A stretch of DNA of 64,000 nucleotides from Streptomyces pactum. GTDB lineage: Bacteria; Actinomycetota; Actinomycetes; Streptomycetales; Streptomycetaceae. The position numbers and the translations under genes were made by a program. Under the pieces are notes generated by a model, which searched no databases, was not told where the DNA came from, and was given only the letters and a program-made list of their open reading frames with translations. Below are positions 7,925 through 16,395 of this stretch, in pieces. Where the stretch lies: contig NZ_JACYXC010000001.1 of NCBI RefSeq assembly GCF_016031615.1, positions 5,084,001 to 5,148,000 of the forward strand, written 5' to 3'. How positions within the stretch are numbered: position 1 is the stretch's first letter; each line of letters starts with the position of its first letter.

Positions 7925-8950
7925 TCAGAAGTCGTCGTCGAACGAGACCGAACCCTCCACCGCCACCTGGTACGCCGAGGCGCGGCGCTCGAAGAAGTTG
8001 GTCAGCTCCTGGACGTTCTGCAACTCCATGAAGGAGAAGGGGTTCTCCGAGCCGTAGCGGGCCGGCAGCCCGAGCCGTACCAGCCGCTGGTCGGCCACGC
8101 ACTGGAGGTACTCGCGCATCGACGCGGTGTTCATGCCCGGCAGCCCGTCGCCGCACAGGTCCCGGGCGAACTGCAGCTCCGCCTCGACGGCCTCCTCCAG
8201 CATCGCGGTGACCTGCTTGCCCATCTCCTCGTCGAACAGGTCCGGCTCCTCCTCCCGGACGGTGTCCACCACCTGGAAGGCGAAGTCCATGTGCATCGAC
8301 TCGTCGCGGAACACCCAGTTGGTGCCGGTGGCCAGGCCGTGCAGAAGGCCCCGCGAACGGAACCAGTACACATAGGCGAACGCGCCGTAGAAGAACAGGC
8401 CCTCGATGCACGCGGCGAAGCAGATCAGGTTGAGCAGGAACCGGCGGCGGTCGGCCCTGGACTCCAACCGGTCCAGCTTCTCCACCTCGTTGATCCACCG
8501 GAAGCAGAACTGCGCCTTCTCGCGGATCGAGGGGATGTTCTCCACCGCGGCGAACGCGTCCGTCCGGGCGTCCGGGTCGGGGAGGTAGGTGTCCAGCAGC
8601 GTCAGGTAGAACTGGACGTGCACCGCTTCCTCGAACAGCTGCCGCGACAGGTACAGCCGCGCCTCCGGGGAGTTGATGTGCTTGTAGAGGGTGAGCACCA
8701 GGTTGTTGGCGACGATCGAGTCGCCGGTGGCGAAGAACGCCACCAGCCGCCCGATCAGGTGCTGCTCGCCCGGTGACAGCTTGGCGAGGTCGGCCACGTC
8801 GGAGTGGAGATCGACCTCCTCCACCGTCCAGGTGTTCTTGATCGCGTTGCGGTAGTGCTCGTAGAAGGCCGGGTACCGCATCGGCCGCAGGGTGAGTTCG
8901 AACCCCGGGTCGAGCAGGTTCTTCGGGCGCGGGGAGGGGGACGGGGACAT
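7925..8950 (-). CDS. nrdB: Ribonucleoside-diphosphate reductase class Ia, beta subunit
   Basis: A 341-aa R2 subunit that houses the diiron-tyrosyl radical used by NrdA to make deoxyribonucleotides. The E-x-x-H-x-x-x-Y motif (Glu108, His111, radical Tyr115) matches the spacing of E115/H118/Y122 in E. coli NrdB. The second E-x-x-H is in RDESMHMDF. The C-terminal tail (SVSFDDDF) is the usual acidic peptide that docks on R1. Start ATG 8950 overlaps the nrdA stop codon (TGATG), so the two genes are translationally coupled; an in-frame ATG at 8959 is an alternative. Controlled by the riboswitch and NrdR-like boxes upstream of nrdA. Confidence 0.95.
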   Translation of the reverse strand: MSPSPSPRPKNLLDPGFELTLRPMRYPAFYEHYRNAIKNTWTVEEVDLHSDVADLAKLSPGEQHLIGRLVAFFATGDSIVANNLVLTLYKHINSPEARLYLSRQLFEEAVHVQFYLTLLDTYLPDPDARTDAFAAVENIPSIREKAQFCFRWINEVEKLDRLESRADRRRFLLNLICFAACIEGLFFYGAFAYVYWFRSRGLLHGLATGTNWVFRDESMHMDFAFQVVDTVREEEPDLFDEEMGKQVTAMLEEAVEAELQFARDLCGDGLPGMNTASMREYLQCVADQRLVRLGLPARYGSENPFSFMELQNVQELTNFFERRASAYQVAVEGSVSFDDDF

Positions 8951-11361
8951 CACTGACATGCCTCGCAGGACTCGGGGTTCTCCAGGGAGCAGGCGACCGC
9001 CTCGGCCTCGGGGGCCGCGGCCGGCTGTTCCGGGCGGGGGGTGGCGGCACCGGCGGCACGGGCCGACTGCGCGATCCGGGTCGCCGGACGGGAGCGCAGG
9101 TAGTAGGTGGTCTTGATGCCGCGCTTCCAGGCGTAGGCGTACATCGAGCTGAGCTTGCCGATGGTGGGCGCGGCCATGAACAGGTTGAGCGACTGGCTCT
9201 GGTCGAGGAACGGGGTGCGGGCGGCGGCCATGTCGATCAGCGCCCGCTGCGGGACCTCCCACGCGGTGCGGTACAGCTCGCGCAGCTCGGCCGGCAGCCA
9301 GGAGAAGTCCTGCACCGAACCGTTGGACTCGCGCAGCGCCTCCCGGGTCCGCGCGTCCCACACCCCCAGCTCCTTCAGGTCGGCCACCAGGTAGGAGTTG
9401 ACCTGGAGGAACTCCCCGCTGAGCGTCTCGCGCTTGAAGAGGTTGGACACCTGCGGCTCGATGCACTCGTAGACGCCGGCGATGGAGGCGATCGTCGCGG
9501 TCGGCGCGATGGCCAGCAGCAGCGAGTTGCGCATCCCGGTCCGCGCCATCCGCTCCCGCAGCGCCGCCCACCGCTCGGGCCAGGTCACCTCGGCGTCGGG
9601 GTAGTGGTCGGGGTGGAGCACCCCGCGGGCGGTGCGGGTGGCGGACCAGCCCGGGTGCGGGCCGTGCCGCTCGGCGAGGTCGCACGACGCCTCGTACGCG
9701 GCGAGCATGATCCGCTCGGAGATCCGGGTGGACAGCGCCTTCGCCCCGGGGGAGTCGAAGGGCAGCCGCAGCCGGAAGAACACGTCCTGCAGCCCCATCA
9801 GCCCCAGCCCCACCGGGCGCCAGCGGGAGTTGGAGGAGGCGGCCTGCCCGGTCGGGTAGTAGTTGATGTCCACCACCCGGTCCAGGAAGGTGACGGCGGT
9901 GCGCACGGTGGCGTCCAGCCGCTCCCAGTCCGGGTGGCCGTCCTCGCCCAGGTGCGCGGCGAGGTTGATCGACCCCAGGTTGCACACCGCGGTCTCGCCG
10001 TCGTCGGTGACCTCCAGGATCTCGGTGCACAGGTTGGAGGAGTGCACCACCCGGCCGGGCTCGGCGGTCTGGTTGGCGGTGCGGTTGGCGGCGTCCTTGA
10101 ACGTCATCCAGCCGTTGCCGGTCTGGGCGAGGGTGCGCATCATCCGGGCGTACAGCGTCCGGGCGGGGATGGTGCGCAGCGCCTTGCCCTCCGCCTCCGC
10201 CCGCCGGTACGCGGCGTCGAACTCCTCGCCCCACAGATCGACCAGCTCGGGCACGTCCACCGGGGAGAACAGCGACCACTCGGCGTCCGCCTCCACCCGG
10301 CGCATGAACTCGTCCGGGATCCAGTGCGCGATGTTCAGGTTGTGGGTGCGGCGGGCCTCCTCACCGGTGTTGTCCCGCAGCTCCAGGAACTCCTCGATGT
10401 CCGCGTGCCAGGTCTCCAGGTAGACGCAGGCCGCGCCCTTGCGCCGGCCGCCCTGGTTGACGGCGGCGACCGAGGCGTCCAGGGTGCGCAGGAACGGCAC
10501 GATGCCGTTGGAGTGCCCGTTGGTGCCCCGGATCAGGGAGCCCCGGGCGCGGATGCGCGAGTAGGACAGGCCGATGCCGCCGGCGTGCTTGGAGAGCCGG
10601 GCCACCTGGTGGTAGCGCTCGTAGATCGAGTCCAGCTCGTCCAGCGGCGAGTCCAGCAGGTAGCACGAGGACATCTGCGGGTGCCGGGTGCCGGAGTTGA
10701 ACAGCGTGGGCGAGCTGGGCAGGTACGCCAGCGAGCTGGTCAGCCGGTACAGCTCGCACACCTCCCGCAGGGCGCGCTCGGACAGGTCCTCGGCGAGTCC
10801 GCAGGCCACCCGGAGCAGGAAGTGCTGCGGGGTCTCGATCACCCGGCGGGTGGTGGGGTGGCGCAGCAGGTACCGGCTGTGCAGGGTGCGCAGGCCGAAG
10901 TAGCCGAAGCGGTCGTCGGCGCCGTCGGCCACGGTCGCGTCGAGCAGGGCGTCCAGCCGGGCGGCGTGGGCCCGGACGAAGGCGAGGGTGTCGTCGGCGA
11001 TCAGGCCCTCGCGGTGGCCGGTGGCGACCGAGGCGGAGAAGGACACCGCGCCCTCCGCGGCGGCCTCCTCGGCGATGGCGAGGGTGAGCAGCCGGGCCGC
11101 GAGCCGGGAGTACTCCGGCTCCTCGGCGATCAGACCGGCGGCGGCCTCGGTGGCCAGCGCCCGCAACTCCGCCTCGTCCGACCCGGGATGACGGCCCCGC
11201 AGCGCGGCGGCGGCCACCTTGCCGGGGTCGGTGGCGGGCAGGTCGGCGGTGAGATCGGTCAGGGTGCGCAGCAGGGCGGTTCCGGGCGCGTCGGACGCGG
11301 CGGTGGGGCCCTGGGAATCCTGGGCTGCCGCTGAAACCGGATCGGCGGGCGCGATGGTCAC
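8950..11361 (-). CDS. nrdA: Ribonucleoside-diphosphate reductase class Ia, alpha subunit
   Basis: An 803-aa catalytic R1 subunit. Visible active-site pieces: SSCYLL (redox Cys), NLCTEI (thiyl-radical Cys with Asn and Glu), VCNLGS (second redox Cys) and the C-terminal redox shuttle C-E-A-C two residues from the end. The residues ahead of the catalytic core include the ATP-cone-like region. GTG 11361 is chosen because GAGGGAGA lies about 9 nt upstream and the conserved protein begins there, although the frame stays open far upstream. First gene of nrdAB, behind a long structured leader. Confidence 0.95.
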   Translation of the reverse strand: MTIAPADPVSAAAQDSQGPTAASDAPGTALLRTLTDLTADLPATDPGKVAAAALRGRHPGSDEAELRALATEAAAGLIAEEPEYSRLAARLLTLAIAEEAAAEGAVSFSASVATGHREGLIADDTLAFVRAHAARLDALLDATVADGADDRFGYFGLRTLHSRYLLRHPTTRRVIETPQHFLLRVACGLAEDLSERALREVCELYRLTSSLAYLPSSPTLFNSGTRHPQMSSCYLLDSPLDELDSIYERYHQVARLSKHAGGIGLSYSRIRARGSLIRGTNGHSNGIVPFLRTLDASVAAVNQGGRRKGAACVYLETWHADIEEFLELRDNTGEEARRTHNLNIAHWIPDEFMRRVEADAEWSLFSPVDVPELVDLWGEEFDAAYRRAEAEGKALRTIPARTLYARMMRTLAQTGNGWMTFKDAANRTANQTAEPGRVVHSSNLCTEILEVTDDGETAVCNLGSINLAAHLGEDGHPDWERLDATVRTAVTFLDRVVDINYYPTGQAASSNSRWRPVGLGLMGLQDVFFRLRLPFDSPGAKALSTRISERIMLAAYEASCDLAERHGPHPGWSATRTARGVLHPDHYPDAEVTWPERWAALRERMARTGMRNSLLLAIAPTATIASIAGVYECIEPQVSNLFKRETLSGEFLQVNSYLVADLKELGVWDARTREALRESNGSVQDFSWLPAELRELYRTAWEVPQRALIDMAAARTPFLDQSQSLNLFMAAPTIGKLSSMYAYAWKRGIKTTYYLRSRPATRIAQSARAAGAATPRPEQPAAAPEAEAVACSLENPESCEACQ

Positions 11362-11497
11362 GGAGGTGCTCTCCCTCGCTCGGCTGGGGGCCGGCGGGGC
11401 GGTGCGCGACGGGCGTCCGCGGGCATGCCGGACCCCAGACGGGGGCACACCGCGCAGCGTCCACCGGCCCAACCCGCGAGGCCCGGACGTGTTCGAG

Positions 11498-11610
11498 GCC
11501 GTCGGCAGGTGACCGGACTTACGCGCACGCAAAAACACACACGTACACCGTTGCGGGACAGTTCCGGATTCGCACCGGATTCCCCTGCGGCGACAGCGAG
11601 GACGAGCATA
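11498..11610 (-). promoter_or_regulatory. Cobalamin (AdoCbl) riboswitch controlling nrdAB
   Basis: Read on the minus strand, 11591-11546 contains the conserved core GGGGAATCCGGTGCGAA followed by CCGGAACTGTCCCGCAACGGT-type sequence, and 11520-11504 is a B12 box (AAGTCCGGTCACCTGCC). These are the diagnostic elements of the cobalamin riboswitch. Adenosylcobalamin would switch off the B12-independent class Ia reductase, as established for S. coelicolor nrdABS. About 140 nt separate the box from the nrdA start and should hold the expression platform. The outer boundaries are approximate. Confidence 0.9.
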
Positions 11611-11620
11611 CATCTTGTGC
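11605..11620 (-). promoter_or_regulatory. Putative NrdR box, proximal
   Basis: On the minus strand GCACAAGATGTATGCT resembles the NrdR consensus ACACWATATATWGTGT. It is paired with a second site 32 bp away, the centre-to-centre spacing typical of NrdR box pairs. Confidence 0.5.
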
Positions 11621-11636
11621 TGCTGTCCGCATGCTC

Positions 11637-11652
11637 CCCCCAGATGTTGTGT
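11637..11652 (-). promoter_or_regulatory. Putative NrdR box, distal
   Basis: On the minus strand ACACAACATCTGGGGG; the ACACAA half matches the NrdR consensus well and the other half is weak. It is 32 bp from the proximal box, three helical turns. Confidence 0.45.
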
Positions 11653-12127
11653 CAGCACCGTCGCGCTTTCGCACTTATGTGCTGGATCGGGGGGAGTGGT
11701 GACCGTTGCCGGGGCGGTCGGCGGCCGGTTCCGGAAGACGCGGCGGCCGCTGCCGGAGGGGCCGCGGCGGCGCCCCGGGGACGCCCGGAACCGGCCCGGG
11801 CGAGGAGGGCGGGGGCCGCATCCGCACGGCCGTGCGGGCGCCGCGCCCCGGGCGTGGCGGGCGTACGGGCAAGGCGCCCGGGGCGGTGCGCGGGGACGTA
11901 GGCGGAATCCGCGGCGACCGGTGTGCGGGGGCCGGCGTCGCGACGGTGCGAGCCGTCGTGGCGTGTCCGGGTCCGGTCCGGGCACGGCCGGGCCTGGGAC
12001 CGGGGCGCCGGTGCGCGAGGCGGGCCGGCGCCTCGACGACCGCGGCCGCCCGCTGTGCGGGGGGCGGACGGCGGGGAGCCGGCCGCGACGGCGAACTGCG
12101 CTGCCCCGCGGGTGGGGGAAGACGGGC
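11653..12127. other. Intergenic region, promoter side of nrdAB
   Basis: No gene recognised. The nrdAB promoter should lie at its left end. The remaining 400 bp is GC-rich low-complexity sequence in which every frame reads as Arg/Gly/Pro/Ala-rich filler. Confidence 0.45.
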
Positions 12128-12167
12128 GACGCCCCCGCGGGCCGGACGGCCGGACCGCGGGGGCGTC
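12128..12167 (-). terminator. Hairpin terminator after the symporter gene
   Basis: A perfect 13-bp inverted repeat (GACGCCCCCGCGG / CCGCGGGGGCGTC) with a 14-nt loop, 18 nt beyond the symporter stop codon on the minus strand. Confidence 0.6.
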
Positions 12168-12184
12168 AGGGGCCCGGGAGGGTG

Positions 12185-13819
12185 TCAGTGGCCGCCCGGG
12201 ACGCCCGCGGTGGCCGGCGGCAGCTCGGCCTTGACGCCGGGGTCGCCGATGTCCGCGGTGTAGTCCGACGGCGAGGTCTCGTCGACGCCGTCCGGTGCCT
12301 TCAGGGCCCGCAGCACCACCGTGAAGACCACCGTGACCAGCACGTTGAGCACGAAGGCGGTGAGTCCGATGTAGCCGATCTCGCCGATGCCCGGGATCTC
12401 CTTCTGGCTGCCCCCGAAGTGCTTCTGCGTCGGGCTGGCCACGCCGTAGGCGGCCACCGTGCCGTAGACCATGCCGACCGCCCAGCCGGCGATGAGCGCC
12501 CAGCGGTGGAACCAGCGGGTGAACAGCCCGCCCACCAGCGCGGGGAAGGTCTGCAGGATCCAGATGCCGCCGAGCAGCTGGAAGTTGATCGCCACGGTCT
12601 TGTCCATGCCCAGCACGAAGACCAGCGCGCCCACCTTGACCAGCAGGGACACCAGCTTGGAGACCTTGGTCTCCTGCTCCGGCGTGGCGTCCGGCCGCAG
12701 GAAGTCCTTGTAGATGTTCCGGGTGAACAGGTTCGCCGCGGCGATGGACATGATGGCCGCGGGGACCAGAGCCCCGATGCCGATCGCGGCGAAGGCCACC
12801 CCCGCGAACCAGTCCGGGAACATGTCCTCGAACAGCTGCGGGATCGCCAGCTGTCCGTTGTCCACCTTCACGTCCGCCGCGATCGCCATGAAGCCCAGCA
12901 GCGCCAGCATCCCCAGCACCAGGGAGTACAGCGGCAGGATGGTGGTGTTGCGGCGGATCACCTCGCGGCTGCGGCTGGAGAGCGTCGCGGTGATCGAGTG
13001 CGGATACATGAACAGCGCGAGCGCCGAACCGACCGCGAGGGTGGCGTAGGCCCACTGGGAGGCGCCCGGCGGGGCGAGCGCCCCCCGCGGCTCCCCGGTG
13101 GCCTCGTTGGTCTCCCCGAACGCCTTCCCGGCCGCGGCGAAGATGTCGTCGAACCCGCCCAGCTTGATCGGGATGTAGATGATCGCCACCACGATGACCA
13201 GGTAGATCAGCGCGTCCTTGACGAACGCGATCAGCGCCGGGGCGCGCAGCCCGGAGGAGTAGGTGTACGCGGCGAGCACCCCGAAGGCGATCAGCAGCGG
13301 CAGGTCCTTGACGAACCAGTGGGTGTTCTCACCGCCGCCCACACCCATCACGTCCAGCACCGCCTGGATGCCGACCAGCTGGAGCGCGATGTACGGCATG
13401 GTGGCGAGGATGCCGGTGACCGCGACGGCCAGCGACAGCCCCTTGGAGCCGAACCGGCCACGGACGAAGTCGGAGGTGGTGACGTACCCGTGCCGGTGCG
13501 AGACCGACCACAGCCGGGGCAGGAAGGTGAAGATCAGCGGGTAGACCAGGATGGTGTACGGGACGGCGAAGAAGCCGGCCGCACCGGCCGCGTACACCGC
13601 GGCCGGGACCGCCACGAAGGTGTAGGCGGTGTACAGGTCGCCGCCGAGCAGGAACCAGGTGATCCAGGTGCCGAAGCTGCGGCCGCCCAGCCCCCATTCG
13701 TCGAGGTTGTTCGCGTTCTCCGCCGCACGCCACCGGGCGGCCAGGAACCCCATGACCGTCACCGCGAGGAAGAAGAAGATGAAGACGGCGAGCGCGACGC
13801 CGTTGACGTCGTTCTTCAT
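12185..13819 (-). CDS. Sodium:solute symporter, MctP-like monocarboxylate permease
   Basis: A 544-aa integral membrane protein with about 13 predicted transmembrane helices, of the SSS family (APC superfamily). The conserved stretch DLYTAYTFVAVPAA near residue 60, HGYVTTSDFVRGRFGS near 108 and ALFMYPHSITATLSSRSR near 270 are typical of MctP-type carriers for lactate, pyruvate and acetate. The last 40 residues are a charged cytoplasmic tail. ATG 13819 overlaps the stop of the DUF3311 gene (ATGA), so the two products are coupled. Substrate specificity is inferred from family only. Confidence 0.88.
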   Translation of the reverse strand: MKNDVNGVALAVFIFFFLAVTVMGFLAARWRAAENANNLDEWGLGGRSFGTWITWFLLGGDLYTAYTFVAVPAAVYAAGAAGFFAVPYTILVYPLIFTFLPRLWSVSHRHGYVTTSDFVRGRFGSKGLSLAVAVTGILATMPYIALQLVGIQAVLDVMGVGGGENTHWFVKDLPLLIAFGVLAAYTYSSGLRAPALIAFVKDALIYLVIVVAIIYIPIKLGGFDDIFAAAGKAFGETNEATGEPRGALAPPGASQWAYATLAVGSALALFMYPHSITATLSSRSREVIRRNTTILPLYSLVLGMLALLGFMAIAADVKVDNGQLAIPQLFEDMFPDWFAGVAFAAIGIGALVPAAIMSIAAANLFTRNIYKDFLRPDATPEQETKVSKLVSLLVKVGALVFVLGMDKTVAINFQLLGGIWILQTFPALVGGLFTRWFHRWALIAGWAVGMVYGTVAAYGVASPTQKHFGGSQKEIPGIGEIGYIGLTAFVLNVLVTVVFTVVLRALKAPDGVDETSPSDYTADIGDPGVKAELPPATAGVPGGH

Positions 13820-14076
13820 CGGGCGCCCCCTTCCCCGCGGGCCCGCCGCTCACGGCGGACCAGGATGTACGCGACCCAGGTCAGCAGGGCCGACAGCGGT
13901 ACCCACAACATCTGGTACCAGTAGAAGAACGGGATGCCCCACAGGGTGGGTTCGATCTTCGCGTACGAGTCGACCCACACCATGGCGACGAAAGGCGCCA
14001 GCAGGCACAGGCCGACCACCACCCGCGAGACGGTGATGACCCCCCTGGTGTCGCGTGCACCGGATGTTCCAGGCAT
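13816..14076 (-). CDS. DUF3311 small membrane protein, partner of the symporter
   Basis: An 86-aa protein with two transmembrane helices (VVVGLCLLAPFVAMVWV and FYWYQMLWVPLSALLTWVAYILV) and a basic C-terminal tail. DUF3311 proteins are almost always encoded next to SSS symporters and are thought to be accessory subunits. ATG 14076 has GAAGGGA about 9 nt upstream; an upstream TTG at 14112 is less likely. Its stop overlaps the symporter start by 4 bp. Confidence 0.85.
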   Translation of the reverse strand: MPGTSGARDTRGVITVSRVVVGLCLLAPFVAMVWVDSYAKIEPTLWGIPFFYWYQMLWVPLSALLTWVAYILVRRERRARGEGGAR

Positions 14077-15368
14077 GACGGCACGATCCCTTCGGTTGTT
14101 CTCCGGTGGCAATGACCAGGGAATCTAATGCGGTGCCCGGTGCGCTGTCACCACCCGTCATAAATAAGTTCGGTAATCAACCGTTCCGGTTTATCTGTCC
14201 GGAGTTCGACGGGATGGGGAAATTGGCCTGGACCATTCCGGTGGCAGTCGATCGACCTCACTTCCCGTCGGGACCGGCTCGGCGCAACCGTGTGCGGTGC
14301 GGTGGGGGAACGGCGCGGAAGACCGGCTCGGCCGTCCCGGGGTCACGCATCACCGCTGGTGAGTGGCGTCATGGGTGCGGCGCCGGTGGGCGCGGTGGGC
14401 ATGCCGCACATCGCCTCTGACACCTGCGGGAGTTCGGACGGGGAGAACGCTCACGCCGATTGACGGGGTGCCGCGCGCAACGCCCACCCGGTGATGGCGG
14501 CATGCCGGGTGGAATTCCGCCGGCCGCACCGTCCTTACCCCGGCTGCGCCATTTATACGCAACCGGGCAAAGGAAATTTCCGCGAGCCGCACGAACGACA
14601 AGGGGCGCAAATTCCGGACCCGGGCCATCGGCGAGCCCGGCAACCGGACCCGGGCCCTGCGCGACCCGTGGTGGAGGACCGGAAATTCCGCGGCGAAGTG
14701 CTCCGGTGGCGGCAAGGGCACCGGTGAGGTCGAATGCGAGAGCCACGAGCGCCTTCGGTGACCCGGGTGGCGGCGTGCGGCCGTCCGCTCCGGCGGGGCC
14801 GTTGCCGCGGCACTCCGGGGGGACCGGTCTCCCGCGTCCGGCCGGATGCAGGGGTGTCGGCACGTTCCGTGTGGCGGTCCGGCGTTCGGCTTCGGCTTCG
14901 GACGGCCGGCGTTCGGCTTCGGGCGGCCGGCGGCGCTCCGGGCGAGGGTGGTGAGATCCGGGACCCTCCGGCCCGCCGCCCCTCCCTCGCGCCCGTGGTC
15001 CGGTCCTGCGAGGCCGTGCACCGCGGACCCGGCCCCGCACGCCGATGAGATGGCGCCGGTTCGGGGTCGGTGGAGGGCGGGCCCGGGGGAGCGTCGTGCT
15101 CCGGCCACCGTCACCGGCGACCGGCCGGTCACCGCCAGAGGGCCACCGCATTCGGGTCACACCGCCCTTGGGGTCGCGCCGCCTGCGGGTCACGGCCGCC
15201 GGCCGGCGCGGCACCGGGCAAAGCCCTCGGCCGCCTGTGGCCCGTGGTGGGTTCATCCACGTCCCGCGCGTGGTGCGTCCGGCCGCGGGCCGGGGCGTCC
15301 GGCCTGCGTGGCGCCACCACCACGGCGCCCGGCCGCGCAGGTGCGCGGCACCGCGGCCCCGGGCGGGC
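14077..15368. other. 1.3-kb gene-poor region between the symporter operon and dasR
   Basis: No reading frame here looks like a real protein. The first 200 bp are A/T-enriched and should hold the promoter for the DUF3311/symporter pair. A 17-bp direct repeat (CCGGCGTTCGGCTTCGG) occurs at 14879-14895 and 14906-14922, and short AAATTTCC/GGAAATTCC inverted pieces occur at 14570-14690. This may be decayed sequence. Confidence 0.5.
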
Positions 15369-16148
15369 TCAGGCGTCCGGCCGCTTGAGGCGGGCGACGA
15401 ACTTGTAGCGGTCGCCCCGGTAGACCGAGCGCACCCATTCCACCGGTGCGCCGCCCGCGTCCAGCGAGTGCCGGGAGAGCATCAGCATGGGCAGGCCGAC
15501 GTCGGTGCCGAGCAGGCCGGCCTCGCGCGGGGTGGCCAGCGAGGTCTCGATGGTCTCCTCGGCCTCGGCCAGGCGTACGTCGTAGACCTCGGCCAGCGCG
15601 GTGTACAGCGAGGAGTACTTGACCAGGCTGCGCCGCAGGGCGGGGAAACGCTTCGCCGACAGGTGGGTGGTCTCGATGGCCATCGGTTCCCCGCTGGCCA
15701 GCCGCAGCCGTTCGATGCGCAGCACCCGGCCGCCGGCGGTGATGTCCAGCAGCCCGGCCAGCCGGTCGTCGGCGGTCACGTAGCCGATGTCCAGCAGCTG
15801 GGAGGTGGGCTCCAGCCCCTGCGCCTTCATGTCCTCGGTGTAGGAGGTCAGTTGCAGCGCCTGGGACACCTTGGGCTTGGCGACGAAGGTGCCCTTGCCC
15901 TGGATGCGCTCCAGGCGGCCCTCCACCACCAGCTCCTGGAGCGCCTGCCGGACCGTGGTCCGGGAGGTGTCGAACTCCGCGGCGAGGGTGCGCTCGGGAG
16001 GGACCGGGGTGCCGGGCGGCAGTGTCTCGGTCATCTCCAGCAAATGCCTCTTGAGCCGGTAATACTTGGGCACGCGAGCGGTGCGCCCCCCGCCGGCCCC
16101 GCCGCTGTTCTCGGCCGCGGCGCCGACCGTGTCCCCGTCGCTCCCCAT
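15369..16148 (-). CDS. dasR: DasR, GntR/HutC-family GlcNAc regulator
   Basis: A 259-aa repressor: N-terminal winged helix (residues about 20-95: RVPKYYRLKRHLLEM, PPERTLAAEFDTSRTTVRQAL, RIQGKGTFV) and C-terminal UTRA effector domain (YTEDMKAQGLEPTSQLLD through EWVRSVYRGDRYKFVARLKRP). It is near-identical in sequence to what I recall of S. coelicolor DasR, the global regulator of chitin/GlcNAc use, antibiotic production and development, whose DNA binding is relieved by GlcN-6-P. ATG 16148 has GGGAAGG 7 nt upstream. Divergent from dasA across a region with two dre operators. Confidence 0.97.
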   Translation of the reverse strand: MGSDGDTVGAAAENSGGAGGGRTARVPKYYRLKRHLLEMTETLPPGTPVPPERTLAAEFDTSRTTVRQALQELVVEGRLERIQGKGTFVAKPKVSQALQLTSYTEDMKAQGLEPTSQLLDIGYVTADDRLAGLLDITAGGRVLRIERLRLASGEPMAIETTHLSAKRFPALRRSLVKYSSLYTALAEVYDVRLAEAEETIETSLATPREAGLLGTDVGLPMLMLSRHSLDAGGAPVEWVRSVYRGDRYKFVARLKRPDA

Positions 16149-16303
16149 GGCGCGCCTTCCCGACTCCTGTCCTGCTGCCGTCACCGGCTCCTCCGTCTTC
16201 AGCGGCTCACATCGTGGCACGGTCCGGCCCCAGGCGACCTGGCAGCTCAGATGTCCTCAGATGTCGGTCCGATAACGGACCTGACAGCGACTCTTATACA
16301 CCC

Positions 16304-16309
16304 TTGACA
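16304..16309 (+). promoter_or_regulatory. -35 element of the dasA promoter
   Basis: A perfect TTGACA just upstream of two dre sites. A weak -10 (CAAGCT, 16327-16332) follows at 17-bp spacing and is overlapped by the first dre. Confidence 0.45.
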
Positions 16310-16314
16310 CCCCT

Positions 16315-16330
16315 AAAGGTCTAGGCCAAG
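16315..16330 (+). promoter_or_regulatory. DasR operator (dre) 1
   Basis: AAAGGTCTAGGCCAAG keeps the GGTCTAG-CCA core of the dre consensus ACTGGTCTAGACCACT and overlaps the likely -10 region of dasA. Confidence 0.65.
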
Positions 16331-16339
16331 CTGCGGGGC

Positions 16340-16355
16340 ACTGGTCTAAACCATT
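16340..16355 (+). promoter_or_regulatory. DasR operator (dre) 2
   Basis: ACTGGTCTAAACCATT matches the dre consensus at 14 of 16 positions, 25 bp centre to centre from dre 1 and 41 bp before the dasA start codon. Confidence 0.88.
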
Positions 16356-16395
16356 AACCATTAAAGACCACATTCAGTCCCTTGAGGAGAGTGCT

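Noticed and set aside
14350..15256. Two overlapping minus-strand frames of 260-295 codons between the symporter operon and dasR
   Set aside because: No start with a ribosome-binding site, composition is Arg/Pro/Ala filler, no domain recognised.
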